This document shows, piece by piece, positions 33,744-42,071 of a DNA stretch of 64,000 nucleotides. The notes beneath the pieces are model-generated. The model made no database searches, had not been told where the DNA came from, and saw only the letters and a program-made list of their open reading frames with translations. Made by a program: the position numbers and the translations under genes. Each line of letters begins with the position of its first letter. The stretch's first letter is position 1. Where the stretch lies: contig NZ_JAHXYI010000004.1 in the NCBI RefSeq assembly GCF_019970045.1, forward strand, positions 372,001-436,000, written 5' to 3'. The DNA comes from Chryseobacterium sp. GVT01B (GTDB taxonomy: Bacteria; Bacteroidota; Bacteroidia; Flavobacteriales; Weeksellaceae).

Positions 33744-34772
33744 ATGGAGAAAACATCAAAAAGTCCAGTAAAATCAATATTAACAATAGTAATATCGCTT
33801 GCTTTTGCAGGCTTTTTTTTATGGCTTGCCTTAAGAGGTCTTGATTTTAAAGTCATCCAGAAGTCATTGGCAAAAGCAAATTATCTGTGGGTATTGTTTG
33901 CGTCTGTATTTGGTCTTCTTGCGTATTGGTTTAGGGCCATTCGCTGGAACCTGATGCTTGAACCCATGGGATACAGAATTTCAAATTCTAATGCCCTTTG
34001 GTCCATATCATTTGGATATCTGATGAACCTTACCATTCCAAGAAGTGGTGAAGTGGCAAGAGCTACGGCTTTGTATGGAGTAGAAAAAGTACCTGTGGAC
34101 AAATCTTTTGGAACGATTATTTTGGAACGAGTGGTAGATTTGATATGTATGCTTGGTTTCTTAGGATTGACATTGTTGTTTAAATACGATGCAATTCTGT
34201 CCTTCTATAAAAATTCAGGAATCAGTATGAATCCTAATAAGATTGTATTGGTCCTTTCAATTCTGATTGTGGGAACCGTTTTGTTTTTTGTATTCAAAAA
34301 GAAACTTTCAGGAATTCCTTTTTTAGGAAAAATTGTCAACTTTATTGATGGAATTTTCCAGGGGATAATGTCTATTTTTAAATTAAAAGAAAAGGGAAAA
34401 TTCATCCTTTATACATTAGGAATCTGGATTTGTTATTATTTAGCTGCTTATCTGGTTTGCTTTGCACTTCCTGAAACCTCCGCATTTACTTTTGCAGACG
34501 GTTTCTTTATTATCGTAGTAGGAACATTGGGAATGATTATTCCTGCCAGTGGAGGTATTGGGGCTTATAACCTTGCGATGAAGTATGGCTTTATGGCGCT
34601 TTTTATATCCGTAGGAAAAAGTGCTGATTTCGGAGGGGAAATGGGATTGACATATTCTTTTATTTCTTTACCGCTGCAGATTGTGATCATGCTGGTGATG
34701 GGACTGGTTTCCATTCCTATGCTGGCCAAAGCAAGAAATGCTGCCGTTTCAGATAAGGATTTTGAAAATTAA
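33744..34772 (+). CDS. Lysylphosphatidylglycerol synthase/flippase-like membrane protein
   Basis: About eight transmembrane segments across 342 residues, with the UPF0104 signature RAIRWNLMLEPMGYRISNSNALWSISFGYLMNLTIPRSGEVARATALYGVEKVPVDKSFGTIILERVVDL (residues about 64-130, continuous). It resembles the flippase part of MprF. It lacks the aminoacyl-transferase domain, so it may only flip lipids. It is coupled to panD by a three-base gap and ends at a terminator. Confidence 0.88.
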   Translation: MEKTSKSPVKSILTIVISLAFAGFFLWLALRGLDFKVIQKSLAKANYLWVLFASVFGLLAYWFRAIRWNLMLEPMGYRISNSNALWSISFGYLMNLTIPRSGEVARATALYGVEKVPVDKSFGTIILERVVDLICMLGFLGLTLLFKYDAILSFYKNSGISMNPNKIVLVLSILIVGTVLFFVFKKKLSGIPFLGKIVNFIDGIFQGIMSIFKLKEKGKFILYTLGIWICYYLAAYLVCFALPETSAFTFADGFFIIVVGTLGMIIPASGGIGAYNLAMKYGFMALFISVGKSADFGGEMGLTYSFISLPLQIVIMLVMGLVSIPMLAKARNAAVSDKDFEN

Positions 34773-34795
34773 TTTAATACTCTTTTATACAATAC

Positions 34796-34828
34796 AAGGT
34801 TCAATTTTTTAATTGGACCTTTTTTTAT
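34796..34828 (+). terminator. Rho-independent terminator
   Basis: Eleven-bp stem AAGGTTCAATT/AATTGGACCTT (one G-U pair) with loop TTTT and a T tract. Confidence 0.85.
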
Positions 34829-34884
34829 GGTGATGGGTGACTTAAATAGCTTTAATTGCGCTCTGTAGATCATTTTTTCCTAAA

Positions 34885-34892
34885 TAAATTTG
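34885..34892 (+). promoter_or_regulatory. -7 promoter element TAAATTTG for the Ter operon
   Basis: TAnnTTTG box 57 bases before the first TerD gene, downstream of the preceding terminator. No other promoter of this quality is seen up to the kinase gene. Confidence 0.55.
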
Positions 34893-34949
34893 GTCAGGTC
34901 ATAAATCACTTCTATCTTAATGCGAAAAATAATCATAATATAAAACACT

Positions 34950-35525
34950 ATGGCAATTAATCTACAGAAAGGGCAAAAGATCGACATAGGATTGACGAAA
35001 ATGACGATTGGATTAGGCTGGGATCCCAATGAAGGAACCGGCTACGATTTTGACCTGGATGCTTCTGCAATCATGATTGATTCTGACAGAAAATTAGTAA
35101 GCGAAGAATATTTTGTTTTTTACAATAACCTGAATTCTCCGGACGGAGCTCTTACTCATACAGGTGATGATCCTAATGGTAAAAACAGTGATGGTGACGA
35201 TGATGAAGCCATCGTAATAGATCTAGATAAAGTAGATTCAAGAGTGGAAGAAATTCTTTTCGTAGTCACTATAGAAGATTTTGAAAGAAGAAGACAGAAT
35301 TTCGGACAGGTAAGAAACTCTTATATCCGGGTTGTTGATAATCATTCAAACCAGGAAATTGCAAAATATGAGCTGGATGAAGATTTCTCCATTGAAACCG
35401 GTGTAGAGTTCGGAAGGCTGTACAAAAGAAACGGAAGCTGGAAATTTGAAGCTTCAGGAATAGGATACAGAGCAGATCTTGGTTTCTTTTTAGAGAAATA
35501 CTACAAAGGACAAATTATCAAATAA
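34950..35525 (+). CDS. terD: TerD family calcium-binding stress protein 1
   Basis: A 191-aa TerD domain protein. It has the start MAINLQKGQKIDIGL and conserved acidic Ca2+-site loops: YDFDLDASAIMID (about 32-44), HTGDDPNGKNSDGDDDE (about 71-87) and IRVVDNHSNQEIAKYELDED. TerD proteins bind calcium and act in Ter-type chemical stress responses, including tellurite resistance. It is the first of six genes in one direction, with short gaps. A second TerD follows 27 bases later, with the same MAINLQKGQ start, pointing to a duplication. Confidence 0.93.
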   Translation: MAINLQKGQKIDIGLTKMTIGLGWDPNEGTGYDFDLDASAIMIDSDRKLVSEEYFVFYNNLNSPDGALTHTGDDPNGKNSDGDDDEAIVIDLDKVDSRVEEILFVVTIEDFERRRQNFGQVRNSYIRVVDNHSNQEIAKYELDEDFSIETGVEFGRLYKRNGSWKFEASGIGYRADLGFFLEKYYKGQIIK

Positions 35526-35552
35526 AATCATCAAATACACAAAACTATAACT

Positions 35553-36230
35553 ATGGCAATTAATTTACAGAAAGGACAAACGATAGATTTAAGAAAGAAT
35601 GACCGCGGAGAAAGCGTTTATGATCTTTCAAAAGTAACCATTGGCTTAGGATGGGATGTAAGAAAGCAAGGCGGAGGATTCTTTGGAAAACTGTTCAGTA
35701 AAGAAGCTGAGTATGACCTTGATGCTGTGGCTTTTCTTTTAGATGGTAATGGCAAAGTCGCCAATCTTGGAAGAACGGTACAAACCAATGACGGAAGACA
35801 GATGGGGCTTTACCAGGGAGATGTGGTTTTCTTTAATTCTATGCAGCACCCAAGCGGGAATGTGTGGCTTACAGGAGACAACAGAACCGGAGCGGGAGAT
35901 GGGGATGATGAGCAGATCATTGTAAGGCTGGATCAGTTGGACCAGAGTTATCAGAAAATAGTATTCATTGTTACCATTTATCAGGGAAGAACGAATAACC
36001 AACACTTCGGAATGATCGAAAATGCATTTATCCGTGCGGTGGATGCTACAGGAAAAGAAATTACGAAATACAGCCTTTCAGGAGATTCAAGTATGAATGG
36101 TAAGTGTGCAATGGTTTTTGCAGAAGCATACCGTCACAATGGCGACTGGAAATTCCGCGCTGTAGGAGAGCCGCATCATACAGATAACTTTATAGACATT
36201 CTGAGACAGCAGTACGCTTATTCCAACTAG
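35553..36230 (+). CDS. terD: TerD family stress protein 2
   Basis: A 225-aa paralogue of the preceding gene with the same N-terminal MAINLQKGQ and the same fold. It is longer by an insertion GGGFFGKLFSKEAE (about 41-54) within the first calcium loop, then YDLDAVAFLLD and LTGDNRTGAGDGDDEQ (about 106-121). The two copies diverged well before the present, since only key residues match. An 88-base gap with a hairpin follows before the first VWA gene. Confidence 0.93.
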   Translation: MAINLQKGQTIDLRKNDRGESVYDLSKVTIGLGWDVRKQGGGFFGKLFSKEAEYDLDAVAFLLDGNGKVANLGRTVQTNDGRQMGLYQGDVVFFNSMQHPSGNVWLTGDNRTGAGDGDDEQIIVRLDQLDQSYQKIVFIVTIYQGRTNNQHFGMIENAFIRAVDATGKEITKYSLSGDSSMNGKCAMVFAEAYRHNGDWKFRAVGEPHHTDNFIDILRQQYAYSN

Positions 36231-36258
36231 ATTCTAAATTTTTATCAAACCAAAATAA

Positions 36259-36296
36259 AAGCCGGCTTGGAAGTCTCCGACTCCCTCCGCCGGCTT
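36259..36296 (+). other. GC-rich hairpin between TerD 2 and the VWA gene
   Basis: Arms AAGCCGGC and GCCGGCTT enclose an inner pairing GGAAGTC/GACTCC. No T tract follows, so it is not an intrinsic terminator. It could be a processing or stability element that sets TerD levels above the downstream signalling genes. A -7-like AATATTTG (36304-36311) lies after it. Confidence 0.5.
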
Positions 36297-36318
36297 CAGA
36301 CTTAATATTTGTCATATA

Positions 36319-36957
36319 ATGAGCAGGAGATTATTAGCTTATTTTTTATTAGATACCTCAGGTTCTATGAACGGTGAGCCTATTCAGGCACTGAATAACG
36401 GATTTAACGGATTGATCAGTATGCTTCGTGCAGATCCACAGGCAATGGACAGTCTGCATCTAAGCGTTATCACTTTCGATAGAGAAGTGAAAAATATTAT
36501 TCCTTTGACAGATCTGGCGAGTTTTTATCCCATGGAAATTACCTGTCCGGACAGCGGGCCAACCCACACGGGAGCTGCATTGGAAATGGTTTCAGAATTG
36601 GTGAAGAAAGAGATTGTAAAAGAATCAGCGGATACAAAAGGAGACTGGCAGCCGTTACTTTTTATATTTACAGATGGAAAACCTTCGGATATTCAGAAAT
36701 ACAGACAGATGATTCCTGTGATCAGAGGACTAGAATTTGGTGCCATCGTAGGCTGTGCTGCCGGCCCGAAAGCTGATGAACAGTTTTTGAAGGAACTGAC
36801 TGATCATGTGGTAAAACTGGATACCACAGACGCTATCACACTTTCTTCGTTTTTCAGATGGGTAAGTTCTTCCATTACACAGGGAGGACATTCGCAGAAT
36901 ACAGGAGAAAATATCACACTGCCTCCTCCACCATCGGAGCTTAATATTATTATTTAA
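36319..36957 (+). CDS. VWA domain protein, TerY-like
   Basis: A 212-aa single von Willebrand A domain. The metal-ion-dependent adhesion site is intact: DTSGSM (12-17), the distal Thr in THTGAALE and Asp in FIFTDGKPSD. TerY proteins are partners of the PP2C and kinase of the TerY-P triad. The C-terminal 25 residues (QGGHSQNTGENITLPPPPSEL) are a Pro-rich tail, maybe an interaction peptide. A second VWA gene follows 17 bases later. Confidence 0.92.
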   Translation: MSRRLLAYFLLDTSGSMNGEPIQALNNGFNGLISMLRADPQAMDSLHLSVITFDREVKNIIPLTDLASFYPMEITCPDSGPTHTGAALEMVSELVKKEIVKESADTKGDWQPLLFIFTDGKPSDIQKYRQMIPVIRGLEFGAIVGCAAGPKADEQFLKELTDHVVKLDTTDAITLSSFFRWVSSSITQGGHSQNTGENITLPPPPSELNIII

Positions 36958-36974
36958 AAAATTGTCTTTACAAC

Positions 36975-38018
36975 ATGAGAAGACTGCCTATTTATTTTTT
37001 AGTAGACATCTCCGAATCTATGGTAGGAGAACCTATTGAGCAGGTACAGGAAGGTATCGCCAATATCATCAGAGAATTAAAGAAAGATCCGTATTCACTT
37101 GAAACCGTTTACATTTCCGTGATAGGTTTTGCAGGAGAAGCAGAAGTGATTACTCCTATGCAGGATATTATCAGCTTTTATCCACCTAAAATTCCAATCG
37201 GGAGTGGCACATCACTTTCCCAGGGTTTGATTAAAGTAATGGATTGTATTGACAGAGATATTGTGAAAACCACCTACGAAAGAAAAGGCGACTGGAAACC
37301 CATCGTTTTCCTTTTTACAGACGGAGTTCCCACTGATGATGCTACCAAAGCTATTGAGAGGTGGAATAACAAGTACAGCGGAAAATCCAATACAATTGCC
37401 GTATCTATTGGAGAAAATACAAATTACAAACTTTTAGGTTCATTAGCAGATAATGTACTGCTGTTTAATAACTCTGATGAGAATTCCTATAAAGAATTTT
37501 TCAAATGGGTAACCGATTCTATTAAAACAACCAGCCAGAGTGTTACAGAAGCCAAAAAAGAAGGAATTAATTTGTCTAAAATTGATTCCCTTATTCTCGA
37601 GAAAGTAGATCCTGAAATGGAACAGCGATTTCCGGATAACAATTTTGTAGTATTAAACGGGAAATGTCAGGAAACTGAAAAGCTTTACCTGATGAAATTT
37701 AAAAAAGCATTTGCCGAATCAAGCATTCCCGGAATGGCAACAAGATATTACAGACTGGACGGAGCTTATAAAATTGATGAAAAAGCCTACTACAGACTTT
37801 CTTCCAATCAGAAAACTCACCTTAAAATCAATATAGAAGAACTGGATGGAGGAACTTCATGTCCTCATTGTGCCAATCCTATTGCGTTGGCAACCTGCTC
37901 CTGTGGCGGTATTCACTGTTTGAGAGGAGAAGGATACAGCAAATGTCCATGGTGCGGAACTTCGGATTATTACGGATTTTCCGGCGGAGGATTTGATATT
38001 AACAGAACCTTAGGATAA
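36975..38018 (+). CDS. VWA domain protein with C-terminal TerY-C type zinc-binding region
   Basis: A 347-aa protein. The VWA domain (1-190) has the MIDAS as DISESM (11-16), GSGTSLSQGL and FLFTDGVPTDD. A middle region (about 195-295) shows an alpha/beta pattern. The C-terminus has Cys pairs: CPHC, then CSCGGIHC and CPWCG (about 299-333), typical of the TerY C-terminal zinc domain. Its stop shares one base with the PP2C start at 38018, so translation is coupled. Confidence 0.92.
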   Translation: MRRLPIYFLVDISESMVGEPIEQVQEGIANIIRELKKDPYSLETVYISVIGFAGEAEVITPMQDIISFYPPKIPIGSGTSLSQGLIKVMDCIDRDIVKTTYERKGDWKPIVFLFTDGVPTDDATKAIERWNNKYSGKSNTIAVSIGENTNYKLLGSLADNVLLFNNSDENSYKEFFKWVTDSIKTTSQSVTEAKKEGINLSKIDSLILEKVDPEMEQRFPDNNFVVLNGKCQETEKLYLMKFKKAFAESSIPGMATRYYRLDGAYKIDEKAYYRLSSNQKTHLKINIEELDGGTSCPHCANPIALATCSCGGIHCLRGEGYSKCPWCGTSDYYGFSGGGFDINRTLG

Positions 38019-39295
38019 TGATGGGTAAGTTCTTCAGGAAATCAGCCTCTGACTCTAAACCAAAGACGATGGAACAAGCTGCCGTTTATAAAGAAAAAGA
38101 AGAGTTCAAAGATGCGCATTGGGTATTAAAGAATGCCAGTGCAAAGCAGTTCTATGAATTCCATCTTGACATGGAAGATTTTCCGAATATAAAAATTCAG
38201 AATATCAGCGGTATTGAAGAAACGGGCCTTACTTTTGAAAACGATACAATTTCAGGAATTCCGGTTACCAACAATATGTATCATCTGGATGTTCAGTTTT
38301 ATCACATTCATGATCAGAAGCAGATTGAGACAAAAAAAATACAGCTCTTTGTGAACGCAGATCCGAAAGATTTGTGGAAAAATATTCCAAGCGATACAAA
38401 TGCAGCTTTTTATAAATCTGAGGAAGATTCTTTCAAAGGTTCCTTTTCAGACAAAAAAATTGTTGTGGCTTCCAAAAGAGGACGTTCCCATGCCCATGAA
38501 GGAAAATTCCGTGAAGATGATTTTTCGGTGAATAACCTTCCTGAAGATTGGAATATTGTTTCTGTTTCAGATGGAGCGGGCTCGGCAGCTGCTGCAAGAG
38601 AAGGTTCGAGATTGGCAACGGCAACGATAAGTCAGTTTTTCAATTCGAGGGAGATTGTAGGCGAAATCGAAAATAATATCAACCAGATGTATGCTTCAGG
38701 TTCTTCAGATAAAGAACAAACGGATGCTGAGCGAAATATCAAAAATATTTTATCGGAAAGTGTTTTACATGTCTATCAAACATTAGAAAAAACGGCAGCA
38801 GAAAATGCTCTGTCTGTAAGTGATCTGCATGCTACGCTGATTTTTACTTTACTTAAAAAGTTTAGTTTCGGGTATGTCATTCTTAGCTTTGGAGTAGGAG
38901 ATTGCCCGATTAATCTCATCAATCCTGATTTTTCTGAAGTGAAACTTTTAAATCAGATGGATGTGGGAGAATTTAGTGGAGGTACCCGTTTTATTACCAT
39001 GAAAGAAATTTTCAACGATCATGTGGCTTCCCGTTTCCGGATCACCTGTGTGGATGATTTTTCCTATCTCGTGCTGATGACGGATGGTATTTATGATCCG
39101 AAATTTCTCACAGAAAATAAACTGGAAGATACAGAAAGCTGGAAATCACTTTTTGAAGACTTTGCCGGAAATAATGATGACCGGACGAAAGCAGATTTTA
39201 TCAACGATGAAAAAATTGATGAGCAGCTTTTAATATGGAGCGATTTCTGGAGCAGAGGAAATCACGATGACCGAACATTGGCAATAATCTATTAA
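38018..39295 (+). CDS. PP2C phosphatase with N-terminal Ig-like domain
   Basis: The C-terminal domain (about 150-425) is a PP2C-type Ser/Thr phosphatase with metal motifs in order: REDDFSV (about 167), SVSDGAGSA (about 183), VGDCPINLI, LMTDGIYD and NHDDRTLAII at the end. The N-terminal part (about 37-108) has the pattern of a bacterial Ig-like (He_PIG) beta sandwich: ISGIEETGLTFENDTISGIP. This extra domain is unusual for the phosphatase of a TerY-P triad and may dock the enzyme. A second ATG at 38021 is an alternative start. Confidence 0.9.
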   Translation: MMGKFFRKSASDSKPKTMEQAAVYKEKEEFKDAHWVLKNASAKQFYEFHLDMEDFPNIKIQNISGIEETGLTFENDTISGIPVTNNMYHLDVQFYHIHDQKQIETKKIQLFVNADPKDLWKNIPSDTNAAFYKSEEDSFKGSFSDKKIVVASKRGRSHAHEGKFREDDFSVNNLPEDWNIVSVSDGAGSAAAAREGSRLATATISQFFNSREIVGEIENNINQMYASGSSDKEQTDAERNIKNILSESVLHVYQTLEKTAAENALSVSDLHATLIFTLLKKFSFGYVILSFGVGDCPINLINPDFSEVKLLNQMDVGEFSGGTRFITMKEIFNDHVASRFRITCVDDFSYLVLMTDGIYDPKFLTENKLEDTESWKSLFEDFAGNNDDRTKADFINDEKIDEQLLIWSDFWSRGNHDDRTLAIIY

Positions 39296-39299
39296 TACC

Positions 39300-40811
39300 A
39301 TGAAAAAGACCATTAAGGTTGTTTCTGTCCTGGACACAGCCAAATCCTATGAATATGTAGATGAAAACCCTATCCGGGGCGGCGTGAAAGATGTTTATTT
39401 TTCTCCTGATAAAGACTATGTGGTTGCTTTTTACCGGAATCCGCTGGATGAAGGACAAAAAGAAAGAATCATGAGAATTGTTTCCACCTATCTGCAGAGT
39501 ATACAAAACGGGAATGCTTCAGAGTATTTTCTAAACGAAATATTCAGGTGGCCATACGATATTGTTGAAAAAAATAAACTCACAGGAATTGTAGTTCCTG
39601 TTTATCATAATAAATTCTATTTTGCGAAAGGATATATCGGTTCAGAAAATATCCAGGGGCAGGATAAAGTAGGAAAATGGTTTACTGCGCCCATGTTCAG
39701 GAATCAGCAGTATCCGTTGAGACTGGATCCGTCGGAACTGGGAGACTGGCTGAGTTATTTTCAGATTGCGGTCAATATCAGCAGAGGAGTTAAAAAACTG
39801 CATCAGATGGGGCTGGCACATTCCGACTTGTCTTATAATAATATTCTGGTAGATCCGGTAACGAAATCTGCCTGTATCATTGATATAGATGGACTTGTTG
39901 TCCCCAAACTGTTTCCTCCGGAAGTAATAGGAACTGCAGACTTTATTGCTCCTGAAGTGTTGAAAACGAAACATTTAAGCCTTCAGGATCCTGGAAGACA
40001 TCTGCCTAATCAAAAAACAGATCTGCACGCCCTTGCTGTTCTGATTTATATGTACCTTTTAAGAAGACATCCTTTGCGTGGAGGGAAAATATGGGATCTG
40101 GACTCCGAAAAAGACGAAATTATATCCATGGGAGAAAAAGCCCTGTTTGTAGAACATCCGGAAAACCCTTCCAATCAGGTAAAAGCAGATCATCTCCGGA
40201 AGTGGGATGCATTCTGGGGTGATCCTCAAAAAATTCCTTATACCGTAACCGGACCTTATATTTCAGAGCTTTTCAGAAAAACTTTTATAGACGGTTTGCA
40301 TGACCCCATCAGACGCCCCACAGCCAATGAATGGGAAACTGCTTTACTGAAAACTGTAGATCTGATACAGCCTTGCCACAATTCCGGCTGTACCGAAAAA
40401 TGGTATGTCTTTGATAATACGAGCAGCCCTAAATGTCCATTCTGTGGAACCCCACATCAGGGAACATTACCTGTTTTAGATTTATATTTCAAATTTGATG
40501 ATGAGGTATGGAAACCGGAAAACCACAGACTGATGGTCTATCACAATCAATATTTATTCAAATGGCATGTTTCCAGGAAAGTGATACGCAATGAAAACCT
40601 GACGATGCAGGATAAAATGCCTGTAGGATATTTTACTTTCCATCAAGGAAGATGGGTATTGGTAAACCAAAGTTTATCAGGAATGAAAGATATCACAGAA
40701 CAAAAAGAAATTCCAACAGGTTCTATGGTTGAACTGACTGATGGTAAAAAAATTCTGTTATCTGCAGAAGAAGGCGGAAGGTTGATCTATGTAACGATAG
40801 CAAATCAGTAA
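39300..40811 (+). CDS. TerY-P triad protein kinase with zinc ribbon, WNK-like lysine
   Basis: A 503-aa Ser/Thr-type protein kinase. The catalytic loop is H174-S-D176-L-S-Y-N-N181 and DFG is replaced by D195-I-D-G198; GTADFIAPEV and the RPTANEWE helix follow. The beta-3 VAIK segment reads V42-A43-F44-Y45, so the usual lysine is missing, while the glycine-rich loop G27-G28-V29-K30-D31-V32-Y33 has a lysine in the place used by WNK kinases. A zinc ribbon (CHNSGCTEKW then CPFCGTP, about 360-382) and a C-terminal beta domain follow. It is the last gene of the Ter operon, four bases after the PP2C stop. Confidence 0.92.
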   Translation: MKKTIKVVSVLDTAKSYEYVDENPIRGGVKDVYFSPDKDYVVAFYRNPLDEGQKERIMRIVSTYLQSIQNGNASEYFLNEIFRWPYDIVEKNKLTGIVVPVYHNKFYFAKGYIGSENIQGQDKVGKWFTAPMFRNQQYPLRLDPSELGDWLSYFQIAVNISRGVKKLHQMGLAHSDLSYNNILVDPVTKSACIIDIDGLVVPKLFPPEVIGTADFIAPEVLKTKHLSLQDPGRHLPNQKTDLHALAVLIYMYLLRRHPLRGGKIWDLDSEKDEIISMGEKALFVEHPENPSNQVKADHLRKWDAFWGDPQKIPYTVTGPYISELFRKTFIDGLHDPIRRPTANEWETALLKTVDLIQPCHNSGCTEKWYVFDNTSSPKCPFCGTPHQGTLPVLDLYFKFDDEVWKPENHRLMVYHNQYLFKWHVSRKVIRNENLTMQDKMPVGYFTFHQGRWVLVNQSLSGMKDITEQKEIPTGSMVELTDGKKILLSAEEGGRLIYVTIANQ

Positions 40812-40813
40812 CC

Positions 40814-40843
40814 CGTCATTGCGAACGTAGTGAAGCAATCTCA
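40814..40843 (+). repeat. GTCATTGCGAACGTAGTGAAG-type dispersed repeat
   Basis: CGTCATTGCGAACGTAGTGA followed by AGCAATCTCA, a word found dispersed in many bacterial genomes, begins two bases after the kinase stop codon. Confidence 0.6.
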
Positions 40844-40948
40844 TATTTTCAGATCTCGCAAATAATTGTGGCCATTTGCGCTCATTTATTTGTGAGATTT
40901 GTGTTTAAATCAAAAAAAATAGAATGATAAAATTGATTTTAGCAGTCC

Positions 40949-41021
40949 ACATTCAATAGGAACGGGCTTTAGCCCGTTTTAAAATTAAAAATAAATTCCA
41001 ACGGCTTTAGCCAAAACTTAC
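40949..41021 (+). repeat. Repeat family A, copy 3
   Basis: CATTCAATAGGAACGGGC, the hairpin ACGGGC/GCCCGT around TTTA, a spacer, and ACGGCTTTAGCCAAAACTTA. It matches copies 1 and 2 in the 32 kb gap. Confidence 0.75.
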
Positions 41022-41033
41022 ATGATTTTCAAT

Positions 41034-41474
41034 TCATTGTTTTTCAGTTTCCATGAAATAGGAATACTGATCTTCACCCACAATTCTAAAACCAAGACTT
41101 GTATAAAGATGTTGTGCCTTATTGGTTTTCAAAACACTTAATGACACCGTTTTTCCTGCTAACGAAGCTTCCTCAAGAATATCAGACAAAATCTTTTTTC
41201 CAAGTCCTTTACCTTGCTGGCTGGGATCAATCTGAAGTTGCAGGACATCAATGTTTGTAAATGTTCGGTCTACTTTTAACAGTCCAATGGGTTGATTGTT
41301 TAAAAGAATAATATTGGCTTTTTCAAACTGGTACAGAACTCTTTGCAAAGTTGTTTCTCTGTCAGTAGATAACCCTGAATTTTCATAATGAGGGTTCATG
41401 GTTTTCATTCTGAGGTTGAGTAGAAAATCAATATCGGTATCATCAGCTTCTTTGTAACGCAGGTCAAGATTCAT
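41034..41474 (-). CDS. GNAT family N-acetyltransferase
   Basis: A 146-residue GNAT acyl-CoA transferase. The acetyl-CoA loop is QQGKGLGKKIL (motif Q/R-x2-G-x-G/A), preceded by the DVLQLQIDPS strand. The ending, TSLGFRIVGEDQYSYFME, is typical. I set the start at the ATG at 41474, since an upstream TTG falls inside a -7 box. The acyl acceptor is unknown. The gene ends beside repeat family A. Confidence 0.88.
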   Translation of the reverse strand: MNLDLRYKEADDTDIDFLLNLRMKTMNPHYENSGLSTDRETTLQRVLYQFEKANIILLNNQPIGLLKVDRTFTNIDVLQLQIDPSQQGKGLGKKILSDILEEASLAGKTVSLSVLKTNKAQHLYTSLGFRIVGEDQYSYFMETEKQ

Positions 41475-41477
41475 ATT

Positions 41478-41485
41478 CAAAAATA
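41478..41485 (-). promoter_or_regulatory. -7 element TATTTTTG, three bases before ATG
   Basis: Read leftward, TATTTTTG is followed by AAT and the GNAT ATG at 41474, another candidate leaderless start. Confidence 0.5.
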
Positions 41486-41496
41486 AAAATTAGATT

Positions 41497-42018
41497 CTAT
41501 TTTAATGCAATTTTCAGTCCCATTTCTTCTTTCATATACAATAAAACTTCTGCATTTCCCCGGGCATCATCTACCGGATTGTGGGTGTGCTCAGTCTTAC
41601 GAAGATGTTTCCACTGGGCAAAAGTATCCTTTTCCAATCCGCAGTAAAGATCAGACAGTCTTCTGGAAGAAAAACCAAAAGGATTCCGTCCGAGAAAATG
41701 ATGAAAATACCAGCAGATAAACATCCAATCGAAGCCATTATTATCACTGATGAAAATAGGCCTTCCTTTGGAGTTCGTTTTAATCCAGTCTTCAAAGGCA
41801 AGCATGACAGTCTCAGGATCATCAAAATTCATTGTTTCTTCCCTGCTGAAGCCGGAAACCACTAAAGCATCAGGATTGAATTTATCAGAAATCGGTTTAA
41901 GCTTTCCATAAAAAGTGGTGTCCAGTTCCTCTGTAACGAGTACAGCTCCGAAACAGGCCATTGAAAAATCACCGGGAATCGGCCCATCCGATTCTATGTC
42001 AACCATGATGTAGCTCAT
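41497..42018 (-). CDS. 3'-5' exonuclease-like protein (DEDDh)
   Basis: A 173-aa RNase-H-fold protein with a DEDDh pattern: VDIESDG (about 7-13), ISDNNGFDWMF (about 90-100) and HTHNPVDDARGNAEVL near 145. It is shorter than the exonuclease at 17679 and lacks an extra domain. The substrate, DNA or RNA, cannot be told. It lies 22 bases upstream of the GNAT gene. Confidence 0.85.
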   Translation of the reverse strand: MSYIMVDIESDGPIPGDFSMACFGAVLVTEELDTTFYGKLKPISDKFNPDALVVSGFSREETMNFDDPETVMLAFEDWIKTNSKGRPIFISDNNGFDWMFICWYFHHFLGRNPFGFSSRRLSDLYCGLEKDTFAQWKHLRKTEHTHNPVDDARGNAEVLLYMKEEMGLKIALK

Positions 42019-42071
42019 TGGAAATAGTTTTAAGAAAACGAAGATATTGAAATAAGCTGGATAATGTAATG

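Noticed and set aside
36259..36296. Intrinsic terminator inside the Ter operon
   Set aside because: No T tract follows the stem on the plus strand.
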